This document shows, piece after piece, positions 1 through 12,100 of a DNA stretch of 64,000 nucleotides. The stretch spans positions 16,375,225 through 16,439,224 of the forward strand of contig CM029112.1 of NCBI GenBank assembly GCA_016859345.1. Reading direction: 5' to 3'. The first letter of the stretch is position 1, and the number at the start of each line of letters is the position of its first letter. Source of the stretch: Istiophorus platypterus (lineage: Eukaryota; Chordata; Actinopteri; Istiophoriformes; Istiophoridae). The notes under the pieces are model-generated. The model had not been told where the DNA came from, searched no databases, and was given only the letters and a program-made list of their open reading frames with translations. The position numbers and the translations under genes were made by a program.

Positions 1-441
1 CTCCACCCCCAGGAGAGGCTTTCCAGTGGTGCTTTCGAGAAAGTCCTCCAGGCGTCCACCTCCAGCGTTATGGAGGTGCTGTTTCTCCTCTGTGGTGTCA
101 ACCAGAGTCCGAAGCTCAGACTGCACTGAGGGCGCAGGCGGTGGGGTGTCACAGCTGGGTTGGGTGGGGGGAGATAGCAAGAGCTGGAGCGGTGAAGAAG
201 GAGGGGAAGAGGCGGAGGAGTTTGGATTGAGACGGTCCAGACACAGGTCTGGGGCTGGTGTGAAGGCGGTTGACATTTCTGTGAGCAACAACACATATAA
301 TCTTAAAATTTCAACATTATGGTGACGACCCACTCTGAGCGTAACAAATCATTATGAGAACAAACAGACCAAACAGTGTCATTGCATCTTACCTCCTGTC
401 TGCAAAATGACGTCAATAAAATCATCTTCATGCTCAGAATC
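1..441 (-). CDS. mrtfa: mrtfa exons at the start of the C-terminal transactivation domain (partial)
   Basis: Exon 393-441 encodes DSEHEDDFIDVILQTG, the counterpart of MDDLFDILIQSG. Exon 1-278 continues through a proline/serine stretch into GGGRLEDFLESTTGKPLLGV, matching mammalian GRLEDFLESSTGLPLL. The acidic/hydrophobic remainder (SLIDDL…, the C-terminal tail) would lie beyond base 1. Confidence 0.92.
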
Positions 442-3400
442 CTTAGGACACACACAAACACACACACATTGAGAAAAGCAACAAATTACCCTTCTTGTTA
501 ATTCACATAACACATACTCTAAATACATTGCATGTGATATATGATGCAATGCTTAATACAACGGGTACTATAGAAAAAGAAACATACATTTTGGATTATG
601 AGCATTTGATTCATTTTGCCACAAGGTGTGTAAAGGTCTTAAGGAAATTGCTTGTGCAATGACACAATCAGATATGCACTGAATCCTACTTTGTTTTCAG
701 TCGATGAGGCAGCCGTCTTAATAGAAGCTTGAGACAGAGGACTAAACAAGACATCCAGATTAGAGCAGAGCTCCTAGAGGAAATTAAGGGGAACAGAAAA
801 GGAAATAAAGTTTTCATTCGCTTATCAAAGTCAGATATACGAGAAGTTGTATTTTTGTTCATCCAAAGCTTTAGTGAAATGTGGACGAATGATACAAGTC
901 ACCTTGAAGGATCATCCATCTCATCCAGGGATTACTTACATTTTGAGAGGAGGGTGATGAGGCGTTTTTCCCTGAGTGAGCAGTCTCCTGGTCCTTGAAG
1001 AAGGGCTGCAGACTGGGTGGTGCAGACAAACACTGAGCAGCTCCTTGCTCTGGTTGATCTAGAGATAACTGAAGTCCCAGATTCTGTTCCTTTTATTAGT
1101 TATTAAAAAGGTGGAGATATAAGTACCTTTAAAGGTGAACAGTATTCAAAGGCATAGTTGCAATTTTTATAAAAAAATAATTTCTTATTACTAATTAAGC
1201 ACTTCTACACAATGGACTCTCTTTGCAGACCATGCGTTTTTATTAATGCCCCAAAACAGTGGCTCCCAACCTTTTTGGTCAGGTGTAGCCCCAGATGAAC
1301 TAGTATTTCCTATTTTTTTAGCCAACATTATCAATAATTTTTTAATTGATTTGTCTTTATCCATTCAATTTTGCTATTTATTAATCACTGATAAGTATCC
1401 ATTATCCATATCCATCCACTCAACAACTGGCATTCTGGTTTTATGGATGATTCAATATGTTTATACAATTTTTTTTTATATAAATCAATACATTTCTTTT
1501 TTCAAGGTCAGGTGAGCTACTTCCAAATACCTCCAAGCTGGAGATTTGCCCCCTGGGATATAAATAGCCCTGGTTGGGAATCACACCCTCTAACACACGA
1601 ATACACTCTCTACCGCCAAGAATTTCTCTAACTTCCTCTAAACTTTAACCCACTGCCAGCCCGGTATTTAAAATGCCATAAGAGGGGTAAAGAAATAAGA
1701 AAAGACTGCTGATAATCGCAGTATGTGCAATCAGCACATACTGTTACGCTATATCTTGATATTTTTGGAAGTGGGCTTTGCCCTTTAGGCCGAGAGCACC
1801 AGAACACCTGCACTCCATGAGAGATACTGTACATCTCAATTATCCAATATGCAATGGAGTCTCTGTTCCTCCACTACTGACAACATAAATCAAAGTAATG
1901 GGGGATGTCGTTAGAGTAATTAGCAAAGCAGTAATAATCAGCATCAGGCTAGCATGAGATGCTCTTATTAAAGACTACTGTCATTGTTTCAAACAGCATA
2001 CATCATTAATTTCCACGGACTCGCTTTTGCAGTTCTCTTTCACTATCATGTTTCTTTCTCTTTATGCAGCACCAACAGACTGCTTTGTTATTGCACTTGT
2101 GATGGAAAAAGAGGCTCTGTGGTTTGGTTGAGAATGAAGTGTCTGTGCAATGTGTAAAAGAAATAGCAGGTGGTAGCAGAAATGCCCTGTCTAGACATTT
2201 CAAAGAGTCTGTTCACCTAAATCACAAAAACCCCTCCAAGATCTGTAGCATGACCATTTCTTAAACCTTTGTACAGTATGTTAAGAATGTAAAAGCACTT
2301 CTAAAGGTTATGATCTGCACAGAGTGGAAGCGCATACTTTCATACGATCATACTGTCATACTGTTAGTAATATTTCTTCCCAGTACCTCATGTTGCATAA
2401 TGCTAATCCAGCTAGTTTTAATCTGGCTGCAAAGTCCAACCATCAATACCTTGATTTAAACCTCACCTTTGTGTTTTGTTGTTTCTGATATCCGACATCT
2501 ATGTGCTGTTTGGACTGATTGTCAGCTTTGAGAATCTGGACGTGGTTATGGCCTGGGAGCTTGGCCGGAGTAGAATGTAGTCGCTGGTGGAAGAAAAAAA
2601 AAATCACATATTTTGAAATATCTTCAGAAATAAGTGAAAATAAATCATAAATTAAGAAAGAAAACTTGCATTATAGTGAAATAATACAAAATGTAACTCA
2701 CGCAAAATTATTGGCACCCTATAGTAATATTTGGTTGGAGAACCTTTCACATCAATGTCAGCCTCTAAACGTTTCTTGTAGCCATCTAGAAGCTTCTTGC
2801 AACTGTCTGCTGGTAGTTTCTGTGACTCTTCCATTGTTCTGAGTTCAAGTTCTTTGAAGTTTGCAGGTGTCCTTTTGGCAAAAGCAGATTTCAGCTCTCC
2901 CCAAGGGTTTCAATGGGATTTAGGTCCTGACCCATTACTGGCCATTTCTAAAAAGACCATCTTTTTCTTTTGAACTGATCATTTGTACTGCTTGATATGT
3001 GCTTTGGGTCATTGTCCTGGTGAAAGACCCAAGACCTTCACTTCAAACCACCTAGTTTTCTGACACTGGGCAAAACATTTCGCTCTAAAATGCCTCAGTA
3101 ATCTTCTGGTTTCATTTTTCCTTTGACACATTCAATGTCTCCAGTAACAGAGGCAGCAAAGCAGCCTCACAGCCTGGTAGAAACTTCACCATGCTTTACT
3201 CTAGGTAGAGTGTTCTTTTCCTTAAGGGCTCGTTCCCTATAAACAAACTGATGCACTACATTCCCAAAGAGCTCTACTTTGGTTTGATCTGTCATTTATA
3301 TCTGTCAACATTATCCCAGAAAGACTGCAGCTTATCTATGAAAGCTTTTGCAAACATTAGTTTTGCATTAGTTCTTTAAATAGAGGTGTCCTACTTGGCT

Positions 3401-6400
3401 TTTGCTATTGTTACTGTTGTTAAATAACTTTGAACATTTTATTGAATATGATGATTTTACAACATTGGCTAATCTGCATTTATTTCTAAAGATATTTTAA
3501 ATTCTGTCTTTAAAATTAGGGGTGCCAATAATTTCAAACAAAAATAAACTTCCTATCCAAAATTCTACCACGGTTTGCTTTAATGCTGGAGACTGTGGAC
3601 ATCTAATGTGATAATTGTTTAAACTGTGATTATACTGACTCTATCATCATGCACAGAAAGAAGTGCAATACACACTCTCTGACGTACAAGAAATGATTTT
3701 AAAATGTGCCTTGATACAAGTAAAAACAAACAACTCGTCTGCTGAAAGTGAGTTTATATACCTGAAGAGTGACGTGATTGGTTGCTTTTCCCTCAGGTGT
3801 GTCAGTTCTTTGGTTCTCAGTGATGTGATTGGTCAGTGCAATCAGGAAGTGGTTACCATTGCTGTCTGTGACCAGGGTGGGGGTGGAGTCACTCTTAAGC
3901 AGATTGAGTGGGAAAGAGGTGGCTGAGCCTGACTGCTGGTTGATGTACTCTTGCGAGGCCTGTACAAAACCGACAGAAACTTTTAGAGTAAGAATCTCGA
4001 TTTGTGCATGTGATACTTATTCATATGACCTTACAACCATGACAAAATGGTACATACTGATTCATTTGGATGTCAACTGTCAATAAAACAACACCCAACC
4101 TGATCTTTTTTACCTTTATATCATCCTTCATATAAGAGATTATTGCATTGTTAAATAGAATCCTCTCCCCGGAGTTCAGGACCTTTATGAGGAGGTTCCG
4201 AAATTGGATAAATGAGAAAATCTGACACCATCTCTAGGTGCTGTAGATATCCTAGAACCCATTCCTTACCTGTGGTGACTGCTGCTGCACCTGTTGTTTC
4301 TGTTGTATTAGCACCTGTTGTTGCTTCAGATGTATCTTTGTCTGTATCTGGATTTGTGGTGGTTGTTTAGTCTGCTGCTGCTGCTTTGTTTGCTGCTGAA
4401 ACAGCGTCTTTTGTTGTTTCATTAGAATCTGTTGCTTCAGCTGCATCTGCTGTTGATGTTGTTTTGACTGTTTATGCTGATGTTGTGACTGCAACAGTTG
4501 CTTCTGCTGCTGCAGTTTGAGCTGCTGTCTGTGAGATTTCTTCTTTCTCTGCTGTGAAAGTTTCTGCAAGTTCTGTTGGCTCTCCAGCTTCAGATTGCAG
4601 TTCTGACCGGTCTGCTGCTGGTTCTGAATGTTTTGCTGCTGCTGTAGCAAGAGTTTCTGTATTGCCTGCTGCTGGGCCAGCTGCAGAGCGGTCTGCTGGA
4701 GACAAACATGTTCTTCTTGTTTTTTCTGTGGTTTGATGTGCAACTGTAACGGCTCCTGTGCCTCTCGAGTTTCGGAGTAAGACTGTGGTAACCTGTGAGA
4801 CTCCAGCGATTGCATTGTTGTCTCACAAAAAGCTTCCTGTGTCTCAATGGCCTCCTGTTTGATTGTAACTTTAGTGACATCCACATTACATGAAACAGAT
4901 GATGTTTGTGGTGGGAATGGATGATGGCAAGTTGAGAGTGGGGCACTGGGCTTATCGGGAGGTTCTTGTTTTACTCTTACGAGAACAAGTGGCTCTGAAA
5001 CTCGTCCTCCTCTCTTCCCATGCTCCAACTGCATCCTCAGCACCTCCACTAGCCTCTGTTTCTGCCTCAGCATCCTCGTCAACTCCTCTATCTGCTTATC
5101 TTTTTCCTGCAGCATCTTGTCCTTGTCAATAGTCAGTACTGGAGCAGTTGTAGTGGCGGGGGCAGCTGATGAGACCAGGCAGTGTTTCTTTAGAGTGGCT
5201 GGCTTTAAGAACTGGCAAGGAGCTGGAGTGGAACATGGGGTGTCTTCTTTAATATTTTTTGGAAGCCGAGCAGCTGAACATGGCTGAAGATTCAGTTGGG
5301 TGAGAGGTGAACTCATCTAGACAGAAAGAGAGAAAATAAAAACAGGTAATCATAGGCAACCCTGAAAGAAAATAAACATACATTAAGCGCAAGTGCCTGA
5401 TTGAGCTTGGTAATACATCCAATAGTTGCTGAGATATTTCTGTCTGGACCAAATAGGAGGACTGACCGAAAGGCTGGCATTGCCTCCCTAGAGCCATGGT
5501 GCTAGCATGGCTAAAATGGGCTGGTTTTTATTGTTCTCTAAAGTGTGCTGGGATTTCTGTGCTTAAACTTCAACATACTAGTTTTATACTTTGTGTACAG
5601 CAGCATGAAAAGGTTTGGGCACCCCTGGTTAAAATTTCTGTTACTATGAATAGTTAAGTGCATTGAAGATAAACTGATTTCCTAAAGGCATAAGGTTAAA
5701 GATGAAACATTTTTTAAAATATTTTAAGTAACATTATTTTTTTAATCTCCATCTTTTACAGTTTCAAAATAAGTGTCAAAAAAAGTGTCCGAAACAAAAA
5801 GTTTGGTCAGCACATGGTCAGTTACATATCTTTTGGTAAGATTTATAGTTTGCACACACTTTTGTAGCAGCTAAGGGCCTTTCAGTCCTCGTTTTGGGGA
5901 TTTTTGTCCATTCTTCCTTGCAAAAGGCTTCTAGTTCTGTGAGATTCAGCTGATTAGAGGAGCCCATGGCTGCTGACTCTTTGGACAAGGTTTGTAAAGC
6001 CAGAGTATTTATAAAGTTTTGAAATTTTGCATCACATAGCCTTTCCTAATGATGACTGCTAACAAGCCATATGTCTAACAAGCTTATTAAGTTCTGAGAC
6101 TGACCTTGGTTTAAATTTAGCCGAGATCTCCTGTTGTGGAAAAACTACCACAACACTTACTTTCTAATGACTAACGGGTAATTAGCAATTAGCAATCATA
6201 ACTGATTATACAGAATAAAACACGAAAACAGGTAGAGTTTGTTGTGATTCTACAGGTTTACAGAAAAATGCATACAAATACAGTAAACCAAGTGTGGTTC
6301 ATGAACATAGAAACTGAATCTGAGTCAAACCCCTCTCACCTTATACACCTAGGTGGGTATTCCCTTGGGTGTACTAAACCTTCCCTAAGGTTAGGCTGGT

Positions 6401-9034
6401 TTCAGGGAGCATTTTTACCTTTTTCTCATACTAGAGGATTCTCCACATTTAAGTTGCAAACTTTTGCCATTCTTGACCTACTGCTACATTTCATCCAGCA
6501 TTTCTCCTATGATATTCAAACATAATGGTGTCTCCACATGGACAAATCCCAAAAATAAAATATAAGCTTGTCTTGGTTCAGCATCGCACCTATTCCGCTT
6601 GTTTGAAAGTAACAACTTCATGAGGGTACTTCACAGACACAGAGTACAAAATAAAATATATAAAATATATCTTGCTTAAAATGTTGGGAAGTGTTTCATC
6701 TTTAACTCCATTCCTTTTGGAGATCTGTTCATCTTCTTTTCTCTTTTTCCACTTCTTTTCACTTCACTATTCACAGCAGCCAGGGGTCCCCAGACTTTTT
6801 CATTACATTGTATTATTATACTACAATTCAGAACAACTACATGTACCCTTTATTTGGGCTTTATGTTATGGTTTTAGCGAATCTTGATAGAGAATGTAAG
6901 ACGTGATGAGCAAGGAATGTCAGTGCTTCTGGGGTTAAATAAGATTAATTAATAATTAATGAAAAATTCCCACCATTTCCCCCAAAGGGTCACTGTTAAA
7001 GCTGGTATCTTCTGGACTCATAGCAGCTGGTGGATGGTCAGAGAGGGTGAGGGAGACGGGTGTTGGTGAGACAGTGCCACCACAGGTCATGAGCGGCTGA
7101 GGAGTGGCTATAGGTCGGGTGGTGCTGCTACCTGCATCAGCTATACAGAGATCAAGAATGGGTGATTTGACATTAGGCAGACAACACAAATTTCATACAC
7201 TATCTATATTGTTTCCCACATTTTAATAATTTTTCTAAGAATCAGTTTTTCTATGGAAAGTCATCTGAGCAAGCAAGTTCTTCATCAGCAATTCACACTA
7301 AAGTCGGGCTCTTCTATAAGTAATAAGTGAAGGACCCTCCTTGACTAATACATAATTCTGTCATTGCATTTAATTACACACGAAAACAGTCAATGTCTGT
7401 AAGTGGGGCTCGACAAGCTGCAATCACCTGACTGACTTTTCAGAGAGGATTTCTGATGGCACTGAAACTGAAAGTGTTGCTGTTGTCGAGATATGTTGTT
7501 GGTTGTGGCTGCAGCAGTTCTGGAGGGTCTTCCTGCTCCTTCAGCCCCTGGCCCTGTGGTACCTCCCGTTGTTGGAGAGGAGGTAGTGGCACTGCTTCCA
7601 TTCAGCTCCTGGTAGGTTCTCAGCCTCTCGATGAGGTCGTTTTTGGTGCCAGAGACTGGCAAGCTGTGCAGCTTCAACAGGGACTTCAATTCCACGACCT
7701 GACAGAAGACGAAGTAAAAGAGAAATTGAGACTGAAGGACAAGAGCAAGGAAAAGCAAAAACATGAGGATAAATGTGAGAGGAAAATTGAAAAGGATCAA
7801 AGGAAAAAGAGGAGAAAAAACAAATGTACAGAGTAATCAATCACTGTCCCTCTCTATGTCAGCTCTGAGTCGACAGACCACTTTGCAATGACAAAATTTT
7901 GCTAACAGAGGAACTTTTATATACATCAAGTTCTATCCACCAGTTACTCGACAGCTTCTAGACATCAGCGGGAGCTGGTGACTCACTATGTACTGATTCC
8001 AGACTGAAAATGTAATACAGTATGAGTGATGTACAGCGTGCGACCATCACCAGTGTTGACCACAGCATGAGAATGAGACATAAGGAATGATGGGAGATAT
8101 CAATCTGACCTTCATTTCATCCAGATTTGGAGGTAGAGACACTGGTTTGGTCCCAACTAAAGGAGCAGAGCTTTGATGGCTGTGGCTACTCTGGGTAGAG
8201 GGGGCAGTTGGGGGGGCAGCAAGAGGTCGAGGTGGGGAGGAGGTGGTCGTAGAATTTGAGGAGGAGGAGGAAGATGGCTGCTGATTTGTTTCCATTCTGT
8301 GAGGAAGAAAGACAAGGAGAGGAAAATGAAACAGTGATCTCTACAGTCTTTCAAGAGTTACAGTAAATGCAATTAAAACCTTTACACAAGATATCAGCTC
8401 CTCGATTTTGAGCGCCACCATGAATTCTGAGTTGTCAAACTGTTCCCCTGTTCCCTCTAGATCTAGCTGATATTAAACTCCTCCAACCTCAAAGCACAGT
8501 AAGAAGAACATTGGCTATTTTTCTGTGTGTCACATTAAGGGTACGTGCTTCCAGACAAACTCCCCACTCACTTGGGTGGTGCAGGAAGGATGGCGTGGTA
8601 GTTATAGTGCTGTTGCTGCTGACTGAGGATCTGTAGCTGCAAGAAAAGCTGCTGCTGCTGGAGGATTTTGGCGTAAGATGAGTCCAGATGGGGAAGAGGC
8701 TCTTTATCTCCCTTCTGGTCAGGAGGGATGTACTGATGGTACTTTAACTTCTTTATCTATAATCCAACACATTAACAATATAACAAAACATTATTTTAGA
8801 ACTAGATTGCTGTTTCTATCGTTAATAATTGAGTCCTCTTTGATTTAAATGTACTTGTTCATCAAGGTACTACTGTTAGTATTTACGACCTCCTCGAGTA
8901 TTAGCAACGAAATTTTTTTCAAGTCGAAACACAGAAACAAAAATCTACCTTTGGCTTGTTGTCCTTAGGTTTCTTGTGTCTTTGGGCAGAGCGATCAGAG
9001 TTTGGTTTAGGCTGGGACTAAAAAATGAGAAGCA

Positions 9035-9107
<73 letters not shown>

Positions 9108-12100
9108 CAGACAGACAGAGAGAGAGAGAGAGAGACAGGGAGAGAGACAGACAGAGACAGACAGAGACAGAGACAGAGTAATTATACAAATTGTATCTCA
9201 AATTTTTAAAAACAAAGTCAGGATAACAAAGAACTTAAATAGTTAAAAATGGGTTTAACAGGGATGACTGCCATGGCTGAAAAGGGGTTGACAATAAAAC
9301 CAAAACAACGGGCTGAAAAATGTAAAATGCTCCATTGAGGTGATGAGAGCCGCAGCTGTTCATGTTCTGTAATCAGTGCAAATGTTTCATTCTCTGCTTC
9401 TGCATCTCTTTGTATGTTTCGGGATCTATGCATCTTTTTGGGCACCGCCTGTCACATTACACTTTGACATTCGTTCCATTAGTAATCCAAAATATTGATT
9501 ACAGCACTTCTAAATCTGAGCACTGACAGAGCACCAACTGTTAAAAAAGTGGTCAATCTAAGCCCAGTTCAAACAGAAGTTATTCCCTAGAGTATATGAT
9601 AATACCAATTCGAACCTTTATTGTATGGTTTTCCTAGAGACACTTCACTTACCTGGATCTGACAGCTAGCACCCATCCCCTGGGGAGATGGTGTTGCCGT
9701 CCCATTGGTCAGCTTCAATGATGGGGAAGATCCAGAGAGCATTGGGAGAGGTGGAGCTGAAGGAGGGACCTGATTGAGAAGATTGAGAACATATTCTGAC
9801 GGATCTTCACTAACGACTGATGGCTTCACAATAGCCTTACAATTAGAGCAATTAACCCTTCTATAATTACAAGATGAAAATTTAACTTAACAGACACTAG
9901 CAGTATGATTACAGACTGAATTCCCAATCTACCCTCTCATCTACAATTTTACAATCTTGCATCCATGGCACACAACATGTCAGTCAGACTGTGCAGCCTC
10001 CTCTCCAGGGTTATCATACCTGTGTTGGAGATGGGAGGGAGCTCCCAGCCAGTGTCTCCGGTGGAGAGGACAAAGGTCCCAGGTCCAGAGGTGACTCCTG
10101 GCCTACTGGCTGTTCTGAAGACAGACTGTCATTACTGTCCTCATCACATGATGAGTTACCCCCTGAACCCTTTAGAAACTGTGTCTCTGAGAGGGAGGAG
10201 GGATTGTGGGGAGGGGAAGAAGGTGAAGAACTGATATCTATATGAACAAAAACTTTAAAAAACATTCTCTTTGCCTCAGTGTGTGCCCGTCTTGCTAGCG
10301 TACATCGCCACAAGGACAGGCTGCACAGAAAGCGTTTGTCACCAGCACTTACAAGTGCTGAGCCAAAATCCAAACTTACTGCACTAAATGACCTAACACC
10401 CTGTGAGCTGCCCCCAGAATCACTGCATTTGTGTGTTAGGCTTCTCTGACTGTGTCAAATGCAACAAAAAAATTCATCATTTAAATTGAAAAGAAAATTA
10501 ATCAAAAAGATGGTTTAAATCTATACATTTATCCCGATGGAGAGTGTGATGGCAGCTGCCGAACAACCTTAAAACTTGTCTGCGTGCACATCATGCGCAT
10601 GAAAGCCACTTTTGTGAGATAAGATGATATCTTCCCTTTTTTCCATTATGTGGCCAGGATGAGCTAAGCTTTATCCCAGTGATAGCTTGCATTTATCTAC
10701 ATTCACTTTCAGTACAGACAAATAAATCCAGGCACCTGATTCATACCAGTTTTATGTGACAGAAGGCATCTCTCTAAGGAATAATAATGTTATACTGAGA
10801 ATTCTGAAGGATCAGTTATGTAATTTATGCCAGGAATGCATTAACTGTTTATTATGCCCTGGTTCCTCATGCTCATGTTGGCCTTCTGTGCCACAAATCA
10901 TATTCTCCTTACAAATTGTTTTCAATGAGAGAAAAATGTATATCAGGAAAAGTATGTAAAAAAAAAAACAACTAAAAATGCATAGCAGTGAATCAGCGCT
11001 TTGGTCCTCAAGCTATTTTTCCCTCTTGGATATCATATAATCATCCCATGATTATGCAGACTTATGTGTCTTTGTAGGGGTTTAAGGAAATAAAGGTATC
11101 TGCTCAGATCCAATGGACTAGATTAGAGACTCCACTTTTGCTGATGAATGTGTGTTATTTAATTTCAGGAGCTGCTGTGGGCCGAAGCCGACAGCGATGT
11201 AAAATACAGCGCTTGCCATTAATTTACCATCAGCAGGTGATGATGAAAAGACAACATGGGGCTGTTTTAACATCCTCTGATCCAATAGTGTGATGACTTC
11301 AATACTGCTGCTGAGCCAGTGTGTGTCTTTGTGTCGTGCTTTGTAATGTTTGCATCTATGCATGTCAACTCTGTGTAACTCATGTGTATCCTACATTAAG
11401 TGGCTGTGATGCAGGTGTGTTTATTGTGACATGGTGACAGAGATAGATAATCCAGTGACATTATGTCTTATTGAATTTCAGCAATCTTTCCTCAACACAT
11501 CAATCAAGCAGCAGGACGCAGTGTCTCTGATGTCCTCCTCAAATGTCTGACAACACTGGCACTGGACTATGGAAATACAATAAAAGTTAGATAGCGTCGT
11601 TCCTGTGTTTCTTTTATTGTTCATGTTGTAATGGAAAAGAATGAAATTGGGGTCATTATATCTGTCACAATACCCACATTACAACAGACTGAATTCCCAT
11701 TTATTCATTTAGAGTCTCAATTTTTCAATTAGTATGTAATTCTCCTAATATAGGATTATGGGTTTTATTAACAGACTCTGTGGCTATTTAAAGCTGACAC
11801 AAGAGAAGGAAGAGGTGTCTTTACTTCAGAGAGAACATTAGTACGTTCATAATAGCTGGAGGAGGGGGCCAGGAGGGACATCCTGTCAAGAGCTTCAATG
11901 TGTGGGTGTGTTGTGATATATTACACATTTGTATTTATATTACTACTCCCTCCTGGATATATAATATGTACAGGGGATATTTTATTTATAGCTGCATTGA
12001 GAAATTCTTGGCCACCAGAGGGAAGATAAACGATTAAGTCAAGGTTTAGAAAGTTGTTCTAACCAATATGTCAGGAAACTATTGTCTGTGTATATGGTAA

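Larger units (their letters stand above)
5317..6973 (-). other. mrtfa intron
   Basis: Contains the repeat copy at 5405-5495 and the DNA-element relic at 5595-6010. From 6010 to 6973 I see no gene or structured element. Confidence 0.7.

Noticed and set aside
26..325. 99-codon plus-strand open frame
   Set aside because: Antisense to the mrtfa exon that encodes LEDFLESTTGKPLL.
4472..4946. Open frames of 77-118 codons antisense or out of frame to the mrtfa glutamine-rich exon
   Set aside because: They follow from the CAG/CTG-rich DNA of the real exon; compositions such as poly-Ala/Ser are the expected shifts of a glutamine tract.
7456..7836. 126-codon plus-strand open frame
   Set aside because: It is the antisense shadow of the mrtfa SAP exon and its flanking intron.
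9007..9246. Open frames made of Tyr-Ile, Ser-Leu or Arg-Glu repeats
   Set aside because: Direct translation of the (TA)n and (GA)n microsatellite.
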